A stretch of 64,000 nt of DNA, taken from Sinomonas mesophila. Lineage in GTDB: Bacteria; Actinomycetota; Actinomycetes; Actinomycetales; Micrococcaceae. The translations under genes were made by a program, and so were the position numbers. Positions 7,180 through 16,872 of the stretch are shown one piece after another. Location: assembly GCF_001999765.1 (NCBI RefSeq), contig NZ_KV908326.1, positions 173,770 to 237,769 of the forward strand, given 5' to 3'. Every line of letters begins with the position of its first letter. Position 1 is the first letter of the stretch. Below the pieces are notes generated by a model, which was not told where the DNA came from, did not search any database, and worked only from the letters and a program-made list of their open reading frames with translations.

Positions 7180-8547
7180 ATGACCAAAAGCATCGCGCCG
7201 CCCACTGTGGCAGAGCGCAGGAGTACCCGCGAGCTTGCGAAGGTCGCAGCCTCGGGCTGGCTGGGCACCGCCATGGAGTTCATGGATTTCCAGCTCTACT
7301 CGCTCGCCGCTGCCATCGTCTTCAACAAGATCTTCTTCCCCGACGTCAGCCCGGTGATCGGCCTCATCGCCGCTATGGCCACCTACGGGGTGGGATACGT
7401 GGCCCGCCTCGCCGGCGGCATCTACTTCGGCCGCATGGGCGACCGGCTGGGCCGGAAGAAGGTGCTGGTCATCACGATCGCGCTCATGGGCCTGTCGACC
7501 ACGCTCATCGGCGTGCTGCCGACCTACGCGATGATCGGCATCTGGGCGCCGATCCTCCTGGTCGCCCTCCGTCTGGCCCAGGGCTTCGGCGCCGGCGCCG
7601 AGATCGCCGGTGCCACGGTGATGCTCGCCGAGTTCGCCCCAGTGCGGCGCCGCGGCCTGATCGCCTCCCTCGTGTGCCTCGGCACGAACTCCGGCACGCT
7701 CGCCGCCTCAGCCCTCTGGGCGATCCTCGTGGCCGTGCTCTCCGAGGAACAGCTCCTGAGCTGGGGTTGGCGCATTCCGTTCCTCGGCAGCCTCCTCATC
7801 CTCGTCTTCGCCCTGTGGATCCGCCGCTCGCTCAAGGAGAGCCCCGTCTTCGAGCAGCGCGAGGACGTCGTCGACGGCGTTGCCCTCTCCCGCAAGGAGG
7901 CCGTCGCCGCCCATGAGGGAACCCTCGAGAAGGCGCTCCACCAGCGCAAGGGCAAGGCCTTCCTCATCGCGCTCGCCCTGCGCTTCGGCCAGGCCGGCAA
8001 CTCCGGGCTCGTGCAGACGTTCCTCGTCGGCTACCTCGCGACCGTGCTGCTCATGGACAAGACTGTCGGAACGACGGCCATCATGTATGGCTCCATCATC
8101 GGCTTCGCCACGATCCCGCTCGTCGGCATCCTCGGCGACCGGTACGGGCGCCGTCCCCTCTACCTCGCCCTCACCGCGGCGACTGCCGTGTTCGCGATCC
8201 CGATGATCCTGATGATCACGAGCGGCAATACCGTCCTCGCCACCGTCGCGATGATCGTCGGCCTGAACCTCGGCGTGCTGAGCCTGTTCTCGATGGAGAG
8301 CGTCACGATGGCCGAGTTCTTCGGCGCCCGCACGCGCTTCACGCAGCTCGCGCTCGCCAAGGAGATCGGCGGCATCCTCGCCACGGCCATCGGCCCGCTC
8401 CTCGCCGCGACCCTCACCGCCGTCACGAGCCACTGGTGGCCGCTGGCCGCGATGCTCATCGGCTACTCGCTCATAACCCTCGTCGCCGCCTTGGTCGGCC
8501 CCGAGGTCCGCGGGCGCGACCTCGTCCGCCTCGAGGACGCCGTATGA
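7180..8547 (+). CDS. MFS transporter (metabolite:H+ symporter type)
   Basis: A 455-residue, twelve-helix major facilitator protein. The cytoplasmic loop after helix 2 reads GRMGDRLGRKKVLV (~84-97), the MFS signature as found in the MHS/ProP-KgtP branch, and GDRYGRRPLYL repeats it in the second half (~320). The start ATG at 7180 has AAAGGAG six bases upstream. As first gene of an operon for aldonate/hexuronate breakdown it most likely imports the acidic sugar substrate. It overlaps the next gene by four bases, so production of transporter and first enzyme is coupled. Confidence 0.88.
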   Translation: MTKSIAPPTVAERRSTRELAKVAASGWLGTAMEFMDFQLYSLAAAIVFNKIFFPDVSPVIGLIAAMATYGVGYVARLAGGIYFGRMGDRLGRKKVLVITIALMGLSTTLIGVLPTYAMIGIWAPILLVALRLAQGFGAGAEIAGATVMLAEFAPVRRRGLIASLVCLGTNSGTLAASALWAILVAVLSEEQLLSWGWRIPFLGSLLILVFALWIRRSLKESPVFEQREDVVDGVALSRKEAVAAHEGTLEKALHQRKGKAFLIALALRFGQAGNSGLVQTFLVGYLATVLLMDKTVGTTAIMYGSIIGFATIPLVGILGDRYGRRPLYLALTAATAVFAIPMILMITSGNTVLATVAMIVGLNLGVLSLFSMESVTMAEFFGARTRFTQLALAKEIGGILATAIGPLLAATLTAVTSHWWPLAAMLIGYSLITLVAALVGPEVRGRDLVRLEDAV

Positions 8548-9605
8548 GGGCCGTCGTCGTCCACGGCCCCCGCGACCTGCGCGTCGAGGAGCGGCCGGAC
8601 CCCGTGCCCGGACCGGGCGAGGTGGCCATCGCGGTCGAGTGGGGCGGAATCTGCGGCTCGGACCTCGCCTATTTCAAGCACGGCGCCTCCGGCACTGCCA
8701 AGCTCACGTCCCCGCTGGTCCTGGGCCACGAGATCGCTGGCCGTATCGCGCGGGTCGGCACGGGAGTGAGCGGTATCGAGGTCGGCCAGCCCGTCACCGT
8801 GCACCCGGCCCAGCTCGTGGGTGATGGCGTCATGGATCCCCGCCTCGAAGGCCGCACCAACCTCTACCCCCGGGTGCGCTACTTCGGCTCGGCGGCCTTC
8901 GACCCGCACACCGACGGCGGCTTTGCCGGGGTCACGCTTGCCCGGGCCGAGCAGCTGCGCGCCCTCCCGGAGTCCGTGGACACGCTCCGCGGGGCGCTCG
9001 CCGAGCCGCTCGCCGTCGCGATGCACGCGGTTCGGCGGGCCGGCTCGCTTGCCGGGAAGGACATCCTCGTCAACGGCGCAGGCCCGATCGGCGCCCTCGT
9101 CATCGCCGCGGCGCGGCACGCGGGGGCCCAAAGCATCACTGCCGCGGACATCAGCGACGCCTCGCTGGCCCGCGCGAAGGCCATGGGCGCCGACGCGACC
9201 GTCAACGTCTCGGCGGCGGCCCTACCCGACGACGTCGAGGTGGTCTTCGAAGCCACCGGCCTCCCCGCAGTCCTCGGCGCAGTGTTGCGAGCGACGGCCC
9301 GCGGCGGAACCCTCCTCCAGGTGGGCAACCTGCCCGGGACACCTGCGCCGTCGGTCCTGGGCGACCTCGTGACTCGCGAGATCACGTGGATCGGCTCTTA
9401 CCGCTTCATTGACGAGATCAGCGACGCCGTGCGGGTCATGGCCGAGGGGCTCGACGTTGGCCCCGTCATCAGCCACCGCTTCGAGGCCGAGGACGCCCTG
9501 GCCGCCATGGAACTCGCCGCCGACCCGGCCGCGGAATCGGGCAAGGTCATGCTCCACTTCGGCGGCCCGCACAGCCCCGCCCCTGACACCGCAGCCAGCG
9601 CCTGA
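8544..9605 (+). CDS. zinc-dependent L-idonate/L-gulonate 5-dehydrogenase-like enzyme
   Basis: A 353-residue medium-chain dehydrogenase. Catalytic zinc ligands are visible in GGICGSDL (Cys ~37) and LGHEIAG (His ~62); the NAD-binding loop is VNGAGPIGALV (~172). The four-cysteine structural zinc site of classical alcohol dehydrogenases is missing, as in L-idonate 5-dehydrogenases and RspB. Placed beside mannonate dehydratase and a fructuronate reductase, it probably oxidises L-gulonate (to D-fructuronate) or L-idonate (to 5-ketogluconate). That assignment follows from family and operon, not from a residue unique to one substrate. Confidence 0.82.
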   Translation: MRAVVVHGPRDLRVEERPDPVPGPGEVAIAVEWGGICGSDLAYFKHGASGTAKLTSPLVLGHEIAGRIARVGTGVSGIEVGQPVTVHPAQLVGDGVMDPRLEGRTNLYPRVRYFGSAAFDPHTDGGFAGVTLARAEQLRALPESVDTLRGALAEPLAVAMHAVRRAGSLAGKDILVNGAGPIGALVIAAARHAGAQSITAADISDASLARAKAMGADATVNVSAAALPDDVEVVFEATGLPAVLGAVLRATARGGTLLQVGNLPGTPAPSVLGDLVTREITWIGSYRFIDEISDAVRVMAEGLDVGPVISHRFEAEDALAAMELAADPAAESGKVMLHFGGPHSPAPDTAASA

Positions 9606-9623
9606 ACCAGCAGAAGGACCACC

Positions 9624-10832
9624 GTGAAGATCACCGATGCACGCGTCGTCGTGTCATCCCCCGGCAGGAACTACGTCACCCTCGTCATCGAGACTGAGGA
9701 CGGGCTGACCGGCGTCGGGGACGCGACCCTCAACGGCCGCGAGCTCGCCGTCGCCGCGTATCTCAGCGAGCACCTGTGCCCCATGCTCATCGGCCGCGAT
9801 GCGCGCCGCATCGAGGACACGTGGCAGTACTTCTACAAGGGCGCCTACTGGCGCCGCGGCCCGGTGGCCATGACCGCGATCGCCGCGATCGACGTTGCCC
9901 TCTGGGACATCAAGGGCAAGGCCGCGGGCATGCCCGTGTACGAGCTCCTCGGCGGGGCGGCCCGCGACGGCGTCATGGTCTACGGCCACGCGAGCGGCAG
10001 CACGCTCGAGGCGCTCAGCGCGGACTTCCAGGCCCATCTGGACCTCGGCTACAAGGCGATCCGCGCCCAGGCGGCCGTGCCCGGCCTCGACAAGACCTAC
10101 GGGATCGCCCCGGCGGACAATATCTACGAGCCTGCGAGCGGCAACGTCCCGCAGGAGGACCGCTGGGAGACCTCGGCCTATCTCGACTTCGCGCCGGCCA
10201 TGATGCGGCACCTCCGCGACGAGTTCGGCTACGGCGTGCACCTCCTGCACGACGTCCACCACCGGCTCACGCCGATCGAGGCCGGTCGGCTCGGCGCGGC
10301 GCTCGAGCCGTACCGCCCGTTCTGGATGGAGGACCCGACGCCGGCCGAGGACCAGTCCGCGTTCCGGCTCCTCCGCAGCCACACGACGACGCCGGTGGCC
10401 GTGGGCGAGGTATTCAACTCGATCTGGGACTGCCAGCAGCTCATCACCGAGCGCCTGATCGACTACATCCGCACGTCGGTCTCGCACGCGGGCGGCATCA
10501 CGCACCTGCGCCGGATCTTCTCCCTCGCGGACCTGTACGGGGTCCGCTCGGGCTCGCACGGGGCCGGGGACCTGTCCCCGGTCTCGCTCGCCGCGGCGCT
10601 GCACGTGGACCTGTCCATCCCGAACTTCGGGATCCAGGAGTACATGGGCCACCGCGAGCCGGCGTCAAAGGTGTTCCGCACCTCGTACACCTTCGCCGAC
10701 GGCTACATGCACCCGGGCGACGCCCCGGGACTCGGCGTCGAGTTCGACGAGGAGGCGGCCGCCGCCTACCCGTTCGACCCGAAGTACCTGCCGATCAACC
10801 GCCGGCTCGACGGGTCGGTGCACGACTGGTGA
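9624..10832 (+). CDS. manD: D-mannonate dehydratase, enolase superfamily (ManD/RspA type)
   Basis: Removes water from D-mannonate to give 2-keto-3-deoxy-D-gluconate (KDG). The 402-residue length and sequence fit the ManD subgroup: Mg2+ ligands in LHDVHHRL (Asp ~208), [10 protein letters not shown] (Glu ~234) and AVGEVFNS (Glu ~260), the catalytic His in SGSHGAGD (~312), and the C-terminal PGLGVEFDE plus [15 protein letters not shown]. ManD members can be high- or low-efficiency mannonate/gluconate dehydratases and sequence alone does not tell which. It starts 18 bp after the dehydrogenase, with AGAAGGA before the start, and its stop overlaps the GTG of the kinase. Confidence 0.9.
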   Translation: MKITDARVVVSSPGRNYVTLVIETEDGLTGVGDATLNGRELAVAAYLSEHLCPMLIGRDARRIEDTWQYFYKGAYWRRGPVAMTAIAAIDVALWDIKGKAAGMPVYELLGGAARDGVMVYGHASGSTLEALSADFQAHLDLGYKAIRAQAAVPGLDKTYGIAPADNIYEPASGNVPQEDRWETSAYLDFAPAMMRHLRDEFGYGVHLLHDVHHRLTPIEAGRLGAALEPYRPFWMEDPTPAEDQSAFRLLRSHTTTPVAVGEVFNSIWDCQQLITERLIDYIRTSVSHAGGITHLRRIFSLADLYGVRSGSHGAGDLSPVSLAAALHVDLSIPNFGIQEYMGHREPASKVFRTSYTFADGYMHPGDAPGLGVEFDEEAAAAYPFDPKYLPINRRLDGSVHDW

Positions 10833-11839
10833 GCGCGAGAGAAGCCGCCGCCGGCGGCACCCAGCCGTTCGACGTCGTCGTGCTCGGCGAAGTCCTCCTC
10901 GAGATCGCGACCGACGTGCCCGCCGCCCAGGGTACCCCGGCGACGCTCGGCGTCTCCGGCGACGCGCTCAACGTCGCGGCCGCCTCGGCCGCGGCGGGCG
11001 CCCGGGTGGGCCTCGTGGCGGTCCTGACCGACGACGAGCTCGGCCGCTCGATCGCCACCCGGGTCGCGGAGCTCGGCGTCTCGACCGAGCTGCTGCGCTT
11101 CCGCCGCGGCCAGCAGGGCATGTACCTCCTGCACTGCGACCCGAGCGGCCAGCGTGAGTTCTCCTACGCCCGGGCCGGCAGCGTCGGCTCGACCCTCGGC
11201 CCCGCGGACCTCGACCGGGACGTGCTCGCCGCGGCCGGAGCCGTCGTGGCCAGCGGCATCACGTGCGCCATCTCGGCGACGGCCCGCGCGGCGGTGCTCG
11301 AGGCCGCCCGCCTCGCGCGGCGGTTCGTCTACGACCCGAACCACCGGCCCCGGCTCGCGTCCGCCGAGGCCGCCGCGGCCGACCTGCGCGAGATCGCCCC
11401 GCGCGCCTTCCTCGTCACTCCGTCCTCGCCGGGGGAGACCGCCGCGCTGCTCGGAGCCGGCACGCCTACCGAGGCGGCCGCCGTCCTGCGCGGCTGGGGC
11501 GCGCGGAACGTCGCCGTCACGTGCGGCGCCGAGGGCGTGCACGTGGAGGGGGAGAGCCTGGGAAGCGCGCACGACGGCGGGGCCTGGGTCGAGGCGGTCC
11601 CCGCGCCGGCCGTCGTGGACCAGACGGGGGCCGGGGACGCGTTCCTCGGGACCGTCACGGCCCGCCTCGTGCTCGGCGACGGCCTGCTCGACGCGGTCCG
11701 GCTCGGCGCGGCGGCGGCCTCGCTCGTCGTCGGGGGCAGGGGCGGCACGTCCTCGCTGCCGAGCCTCGAGGCGACCCGTGCACACGCGGGCGCGGCCGGC
11801 ACTCACTTGGGGAAGGGGTCCGCGGCATGGAGCGCCTGA
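10829..11839 (+). CDS. kdgK: PfkB-family sugar kinase, probable 2-keto-3-deoxygluconate kinase
   Basis: A 336-residue ribokinase-fold protein. The N-terminal substrate motif is [20 protein letters not shown] (residues ~50-69) and the PfkB signature with catalytic Asp is [11 protein letters not shown] (~261-271). The start is GTG at 10829, overlapping the mannonate dehydratase stop; no separate ribosome site is needed for coupled translation. Between a KDG-producing dehydratase and a KDPG aldolase, the natural role is phosphorylation of KDG to KDPG. It overlaps the next gene by 13 bases. Confidence 0.85.
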   Translation: MSAREAAAGGTQPFDVVVLGEVLLEIATDVPAAQGTPATLGVSGDALNVAAASAAAGARVGLVAVLTDDELGRSIATRVAELGVSTELLRFRRGQQGMYLLHCDPSGQREFSYARAGSVGSTLGPADLDRDVLAAAGAVVASGITCAISATARAAVLEAARLARRFVYDPNHRPRLASAEAAAADLREIAPRAFLVTPSSPGETAALLGAGTPTEAAAVLRGWGARNVAVTCGAEGVHVEGESLGSAHDGGAWVEAVPAPAVVDQTGAGDAFLGTVTARLVLGDGLLDAVRLGAAAASLVVGGRGGTSSLPSLEATRAHAGAAGTHLGKGSAAWSA

Positions 11840-13302
11840 GCTACGCGTCGCTCGCGCGCACCTCCGGCCCGCAGCCGCGGTTCGGGCCCGGCGAGGTCAC
11901 GCCGGGGATCGTGCATCTGGGCGTCGGGAGCTTCCACCGCGCCCACACCGCGGTCTTCACCGAGGACGCGATGGCGGCCACGGGCGAGCACGCGTGGGGG
12001 ACCGTCGGGGTCACCCAGCGCTCGGACGCCGTCGTGCGCCAACTCGCCCCGCAGGACTGCCTCTTCACCCTCTCCGAGCGCGGCGACGGCGCGGCCCCGC
12101 TGCGCGTCGTCTCGGGCATCACCGGGATGCTCGCGGGGCGGGCCGAGCCGGGTGCCGTCGTGGCCAGGATCGCCGACCCCGGCATCCACGTCGTGACGCT
12201 GACGGTCACCGAGAAGGGCTACCGGATCGACCCGCTCACCGGCGGGCTCGGCCTCGACGACCCCGAGGTCCGGGCCGACCTCGCGGGCGCCCCGCCGGTC
12301 ACGGCGATCGGGCAGCTCGCCCGCGGCCTCGAGGCGCGGCACCGCGCCTCGGACGCCCCGCTCACCGTGGTCCCGTGCGACAACCTCCCGGGCAACGGCG
12401 CGCTCACCCGGCGCCTCGTGCGGGCGTTCGTCGAGGCCCTGCCCGCCGGCGCCGCCCCCGGCCTGGCCGACTGGATCGCCTCCTCGGTGGCGTTCCCGAG
12501 CACCATGGTGGACCGCATGGCGCCGGCCACGACGCCCGCGGACCTGGACGCCGTCGAACGGGCGCTCGGGCTGCGCGACGAGGCCGCCGTCGTCGCCGAG
12601 CCCTTCCGCCAGTGGGTCATCGAGGACGCCTTCGCCGGCCCGCGCCCCGCGTGGGAGGCCGCGGGCGCCGTCCTGACCGACGACGTCGAGCCGTGGGAGA
12701 CGGCGAAGCTGCGCATCCTCAACGCTGGCCACTCGCTCCTCGCGTACCTCGGCCTCGCCGCAGGCCACGCGACGATCGCCGAGGCCGTCCACGACGAAGC
12801 CTTCGAGGCCGCGTGCCAGGGCCTCATCGGGGAGGAGGTGCTGCCGACGGCGGTCCTCCCCGACGGGCTCGATGGCGAGGACTACGCACGCTCCGTCGTC
12901 GCCCGCTTCGCCAACCCGGCCCTCGGGCACACGACGGCGAAGGTCGGCAGCGACGGATCGCAAAAGCTCGGGCTGAGGATCCTGCCGACCGCCGCCGCCT
13001 GCCTCGCCGTGGGCCGCGAGCCGCGCTGGGCCGCGCTCGCCGTCGCGGCCTGGATGCACCACGTGGCCACGGCGTCGGCCGCCGGCGGCGCCCTGGCCGA
13101 CCCCCTCGCCGGGACACTGGCCGCCGCCCTCCGCGACCGGCCCGCCCGCGCCTCGGCGGTCGACGCGCTGCTGGCCCTGCCGGAGGTCGTCGACCCGGCC
13201 CTCGCGGCCGACCCGCGCTTCGGCGGCCCCGTGCGGCACTGGTACGAGCTCCTCGACGCCCACGGCGCGACGGGCCTGAGAAGGGAGATCCTCCATGGCT
13301 GA
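11827..13302 (+). CDS. uxuB: mannitol dehydrogenase family, D-mannonate oxidoreductase (fructuronate reductase)
   Basis: A 491-residue long-chain dehydrogenase of the UxuB/MtlD family. The N-terminal NAD site is IVHLGVGSFHRAHTA (~28-42), followed by the family motif PCDNLPGNG (~183-191), and the catalytic Lys-Asn-His pattern is visible in ETAKLRILNAGHS (~290-302). It interconverts D-fructuronate and D-mannonate with NAD(H). In this operon it would reduce the fructuronate made by the zinc dehydrogenase, feeding ManD. No uronate isomerase (UxaC) is present nearby, which argues for an aldonate rather than a uronate as the primary substrate. Confidence 0.87.
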   Translation: MERLSYASLARTSGPQPRFGPGEVTPGIVHLGVGSFHRAHTAVFTEDAMAATGEHAWGTVGVTQRSDAVVRQLAPQDCLFTLSERGDGAAPLRVVSGITGMLAGRAEPGAVVARIADPGIHVVTLTVTEKGYRIDPLTGGLGLDDPEVRADLAGAPPVTAIGQLARGLEARHRASDAPLTVVPCDNLPGNGALTRRLVRAFVEALPAGAAPGLADWIASSVAFPSTMVDRMAPATTPADLDAVERALGLRDEAAVVAEPFRQWVIEDAFAGPRPAWEAAGAVLTDDVEPWETAKLRILNAGHSLLAYLGLAAGHATIAEAVHDEAFEAACQGLIGEEVLPTAVLPDGLDGEDYARSVVARFANPALGHTTAKVGSDGSQKLGLRILPTAAACLAVGREPRWAALAVAAWMHHVATASAAGGALADPLAGTLAAALRDRPARASAVDALLALPEVVDPALAADPRFGGPVRHWYELLDAHGATGLRREILHG

Positions 13303-13948
13303 CGCCCCTGTTCCCGCGGACGCTGCCGACATCCTTGGCGTCTCGCCCGTCATCCCGGTCGTGACCCTCGACGACCCGAACGACGCCGTCCCCGTCGCCA
13401 GGGCTCTCGTCGACGGGGGAGTGCCCATCATCGAGCTCACGCTCCGCACCGAGACGGCGCTTTCCTCGCTCGAGCGCATCGCGGCCGAGGTCCCCGACAT
13501 CGTCCTCGGAGCCGGAACGGTCCTCACGCCCCGGCAGGCGAAGGCGGCCGCGGACGCGGGGGCGCAGTTCCTCGTCTCCCCGGGCGCGACCCCCGCGCTG
13601 CTCGACGGCGCCGCCGAGGCTGGCGTGCCGCTCCTGCCGGGCGTGGCCACCGTGAGCGAGGCGCTCCAGGCCCTCGAGCACGGCATCACCGCGCTCAAGT
13701 TCTTCCCGGCGGGCCCCGCGGGGGGGCCCGAGTACCTCGCCGCGCTCGCGGCCCCGCTCGCGGGGGTGACCTTCTGCCCGACCGGCGGGATCAGCGTGGC
13801 CACGGCCCCGGACTACCTCGCGCTGCCCAACGTTGCGTGCGTCGGCGGGAGCTGGCTCACCCCCCGGGACGCCGTGGCGGCACGGGAGTGGGGCCGCATC
13901 GCGGAGCTCGCCCGAAGGGCGGCGGCGCTCGGGGTCAGCGCCGGCTGA
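13295..13948 (+). CDS. eda: 2-dehydro-3-deoxyphosphogluconate (KDPG/KHG) aldolase
   Basis: A 217-residue class I aldolase that splits KDPG into pyruvate and glyceraldehyde 3-phosphate, finishing the operon's pathway. The active-site Glu is in PIIELTLRT (~43-51), and the Schiff-base Lys in ALKFFPAGPAGG (~131-142). The phosphate loop CPTGGIS (~160) and ACVGGSWL (~183) are also present. The start overlaps the uxuB stop by eight bases. It ends just before a strong symmetrical hairpin (13951-13981). Confidence 0.92.
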   Translation: MADAPVPADAADILGVSPVIPVVTLDDPNDAVPVARALVDGGVPIIELTLRTETALSSLERIAAEVPDIVLGAGTVLTPRQAKAAADAGAQFLVSPGATPALLDGAAEAGVPLLPGVATVSEALQALEHGITALKFFPAGPAGGPEYLAALAAPLAGVTFCPTGGISVATAPDYLALPNVACVGGSWLTPRDAVAAREWGRIAELARRAAALGVSAG

Positions 13949-13950
13949 CT

Positions 13951-13981
13951 CCCGGCCGCCGGGGTGGACCCGGCGGCCGGG
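13951..13981. terminator. bidirectional terminator hairpin
   Basis: A perfect 13-bp GC stem (arms 13951-13963 and 13969-13981, loop GTGGA) lies in the 43-bp gap between the convergent eda and mmsB genes. It has no U-tract but is symmetrical and could end transcription from both sides. Confidence 0.7.
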
Positions 13982-13991
13982 GGTCGTGGCC

Positions 13992-15269
13992 CTACTTGGC
14001 GGCCGCGACCGGCTCCTTCTCCTCCGCCACGGGCCTCGAGTCTGCCGACGGCGACGTGCGCCTCCGGAACGTGAACCACTTGCCCACGCCGCCGGCGCCC
14101 GAGCGGTTCTTGTTGAAGATGTCGAACGCGACGGCGAGCAGGAGGACCATGCCCTTGATGAGCTGCTGGTAGTCCGTGCCGAGGCCCAGGATGGACATGC
14201 CGTTGTTGAGCACACCCATGATCAGGCCACCGATCATGGCCCCCGCGACGGTGCCGATGCCACCCTGGACGGCTGCGCCGCCGATGAAGGCCGCGGCGAT
14301 GGCGTCGAGCTCGAAGCCCGTGCCGCCGGCGGGCTGGGCCGAGTTGAGGCGGGCGGTGAAGATCAGGCCGGCCAGCGCGGACAGGACGCCCATGTTGACG
14401 AAGAGCCGGAAGGTCACGCCCCTCGTCTTGACGCCGGAGAGCTCGGCCGCGTGCAGGTTGCCGCCGAGGGCGTAGATGTGGCGGCCGAAGACGCTGTTGG
14501 CCATCACCGCGCTGTAGCCCACGACCAGCACGGCGAGGACGACGAGGACGATCGGCGTGCCGCGGTAGCTCGCCAGCAGGAACGTCATGACGAGCATGAG
14601 CAGGGCGCTGAAGCCGATCTTGGTGAAGAACCAGGCGGGGGGCTCGTTCTCGAGGTTGAACTTCAGGCGGATGCGGCGCTGGCGGACCTCCTGGACGAGG
14701 AACGCCGCCGTCGCCCCGACCCCCAGGATCACCGTGAGCCACTCGAGGACCGAGGTGCCGCCGCTGATGTCCGGGAGGAAGCCGCCGCCGAGGGCCCGCA
14801 GCTCGTCGGGGAAGGGTGTGATCTGCTGGTTCTTCAGGGTGATGAGCGTCAGGCCGCGGAAGATCAGCATGCCGGCGAGGGTCACGATGAATGCCGGGAT
14901 GCCGACGTAGGCGATCCAGTAGCCCTGCCACGCGCCCACGAGAGCCCCGACGAGGAGGCAGGCGGGGATGGCGACCCACCAGGACCAGCCCCAGTGGACG
15001 ATCATGACGCCGGCCACGGCGCCGATGAACCCGGCGATGGACCCCACGGACAGGTCGATGTGGCCGGCGATGATCACCATGACCATGCCGATGGCCAGGA
15101 TGAGGATGTAGCTGTTCTGCACCACCAGGTTGGTGACGTTCTGGGGCTGCAGCAGGATGCCGTCGGTGAGGCCCTGGAGGAGCAGGACGATCAGGATGAG
15201 GGCGACGAAGATGCCGACCTGCCGGAGCCGGTTGGCCAGGAAGCCCAGGGATTCTCGGAGGGCGGACAT
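13992..15269 (-). CDS. mmsB: multiple-sugar ABC transporter permease MmsB
   Basis: A 425-residue integral membrane permease of the ribose/xylose (BPD_transp_2) class with ~10 hydrophobic segments. The conserved segment AGHIDLSVGSIAGFIGA (~65) and the loop VFGRHIYALGGNLHAAELSGV (~265), which contacts the ATPase, are clear; the second-half motif TARLNSAQPAGGTGFELDAIAA follows. The tail after ~390 is charged and cytoplasmic. It is the last gene of chvE-mmsA-mmsB, three bases after mmsA, and should form the channel for aldopentose import next to the arabinose genes. Confidence 0.92.
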   Translation of the reverse strand: MSALRESLGFLANRLRQVGIFVALILIVLLLQGLTDGILLQPQNVTNLVVQNSYILILAIGMVMVIIAGHIDLSVGSIAGFIGAVAGVMIVHWGWSWWVAIPACLLVGALVGAWQGYWIAYVGIPAFIVTLAGMLIFRGLTLITLKNQQITPFPDELRALGGGFLPDISGGTSVLEWLTVILGVGATAAFLVQEVRQRRIRLKFNLENEPPAWFFTKIGFSALLMLVMTFLLASYRGTPIVLVVLAVLVVGYSAVMANSVFGRHIYALGGNLHAAELSGVKTRGVTFRLFVNMGVLSALAGLIFTARLNSAQPAGGTGFELDAIAAAFIGGAAVQGGIGTVAGAMIGGLIMGVLNNGMSILGLGTDYQQLIKGMVLLLAVAFDIFNKNRSGAGGVGKWFTFRRRTSPSADSRPVAEEKEPVAAAK

Positions 15270-15272
15270 TGG

Positions 15273-16799
15273 CTATTCCTTCTCTTGGGTCATGTAGTGC
15301 ATGAGGGTCTCCTGGGTGGCCTGCTCGATCGGGACCTCGCCCGTGACGCGGCCCGCGGCCAGGGTGTAGATGCGGTCGCAGATGCCGAGGAGCTCGGGCA
15401 GCTCGGAGGAGATGACGATGATCGCCTTCCCCTGCGCGGCGAGCGTGGCGATGATCGAGTAGATCTCGTACTTGGCCCCGACGTCGATGCCCCGCGTGGG
15501 CTCGTCCAGGATGAGCACCTCGGGGTCCGAGAACATCCACTTGCTGAGCACGACCTTCTGCTGGTTGCCGCCGGAGAGCTTCCCGACCACCGCGGCGACT
15601 GAGGGTGCCTTGATGTTCATGCTCTTGCGGTAGCCCTCGGCGACCAGCGTCTCCTGGTTCCTGTCGACCCACCCGCGCTTGACGAGCTTCCGCAGCCCCG
15701 CCATGGAGACGTTGCGCTGGATATCCTCGATGAGGTTCAGCCCGTAGTGCTTGCGGTCCTCGGTGGCGTACGCGAGTCCGTTCTCGATCGCGTGCGGGAC
15801 CGTGGTGGTGTTGATCTCGCGGCCGTTCTTGAGGACCCGGCCGGAGGTGGCGTGGCCATAGGTGCGGCCGAAGACGCTCATCGCGAGCTCGGTGCGGCCG
15901 GCGCCCATGAGCCCGGCGAGGCCGACGACCTCGCCCTTGCGGACGGTGATGGTCGCGTTCTGGACCACCATGCGGGTCGAGTCCTGGGGATGCTGGACGG
16001 ACCAGTCCTCGATCCGCAGCACCTCCTCGCCGATCTGGGGGTCGCGGTCCGGGTACAGGCTCTCGAGGTCGCGGCCTACCATCCCGCGGATGATGCGCTC
16101 CTGGGAGATCCCGTGCTCGAGGCGCAGGGTCTCGATGGTCTTCCCGTCGCGGATGATCGTGACCGCGTCCGCGACGCGCCGGATCTCGTTGAGCTTGTGG
16201 CTGATGATGATGCTCGTGACGCCCTGGCCCTTGAGGTGCAGGATCAGGTCCAGGAGGTGTCCCGAGTCCTCGTCGTTGAGGGCTGCGGTGGGCTCGTCGA
16301 GGATGAGCAGCTTCACCTGCTTCGAGAGGGCCTTGGCGATCTCCACGAGCTGCTGCTTGCCGACGGTGATGTGCTGGATCGGGGTGGCGGGGTTCTCGCT
16401 CAGGCCCACGCGGGCGAGCAGCTTGGACGCCTCGAGGTTGGTCTTCTGCCAGTCGACCCAGCCGCGGCTGGCCTGCTCGTTGCCGAGGTAGATGTTCTCG
16501 GCGATCGACAGGTAGGGGCTCAGCGCGAGCTCCTGGTGGATGATCACGATCCCGCGCTTCTCGCTGTCGGTGATGTTCGAGAAGTGGCAGGGTTCGCCCT
16601 CGAAGAGGATCTCGCCCTCGAAGCTGCTGTGCGGGTAGACCCCGGAGAGCACCTTCATGAGGGTGGACTTGCCGGCGCCGTTCTCGCCGCAGATGGCGTG
16701 GACTTCGCCGCGGTTGACGTCGAGGTTCACGTCCTGGAGCGCCTTGACGCCCGGGAAGGTCTTGGTGATGCCGCGCATCGACAGAATGGGTGTCTGCAT
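15273..16799 (-). CDS. mmsA: multiple-sugar ABC transporter ATP-binding protein MmsA
   Basis: A 508-residue protein with two fused ABC domains, typical of ribose/xylose importers. The first domain has Walker [10 protein letters not shown] (~38-46) and Walker [14 protein letters not shown]. In the second, Walker A is degenerate (GLMGAGRTE, ~290) while the signature LSGGNQQKV (~403) and Walker [15 protein letters not shown] are intact, as is normal for this family. It energises uptake through MmsB with substrate delivered by ChvE. A long hairpin (16833-16866) separates it from chvE. Confidence 0.94.
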   Translation of the reverse strand: MQTPILSMRGITKTFPGVKALQDVNLDVNRGEVHAICGENGAGKSTLMKVLSGVYPHSSFEGEILFEGEPCHFSNITDSEKRGIVIIHQELALSPYLSIAENIYLGNEQASRGWVDWQKTNLEASKLLARVGLSENPATPIQHITVGKQQLVEIAKALSKQVKLLILDEPTAALNDEDSGHLLDLILHLKGQGVTSIIISHKLNEIRRVADAVTIIRDGKTIETLRLEHGISQERIIRGMVGRDLESLYPDRDPQIGEEVLRIEDWSVQHPQDSTRMVVQNATITVRKGEVVGLAGLMGAGRTELAMSVFGRTYGHATSGRVLKNGREINTTTVPHAIENGLAYATEDRKHYGLNLIEDIQRNVSMAGLRKLVKRGWVDRNQETLVAEGYRKSMNIKAPSVAAVVGKLSGGNQQKVVLSKWMFSDPEVLILDEPTRGIDVGAKYEIYSIIATLAAQGKAIIVISSELPELLGICDRIYTLAAGRVTGEVPIEQATQETLMHYMTQEKE

Positions 16800-16832
16800 C
16801 TGGTTCTCGCTGACTCCTGCGCTGCAGGGGTA

Positions 16833-16866
16833 GGGCGGGGGCGCCGGCCTGCCGAGGCCCCCGCCC
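16833..16866 (-). terminator. intercistronic hairpin between chvE and mmsA
   Basis: GGGCGGGGGC (16833-16842) and GCCCCCGCCC (16857-16866) form a perfect 10-bp stem with a 14-nt loop. It begins only six bases past the chvE stop, overlapping that gene's end region. Such hairpins after binding-protein genes commonly attenuate read-through or protect the 5' mRNA, so that more binding protein than ATPase is made. Confidence 0.55.
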
Positions 16867-16872
16867 GGGACG

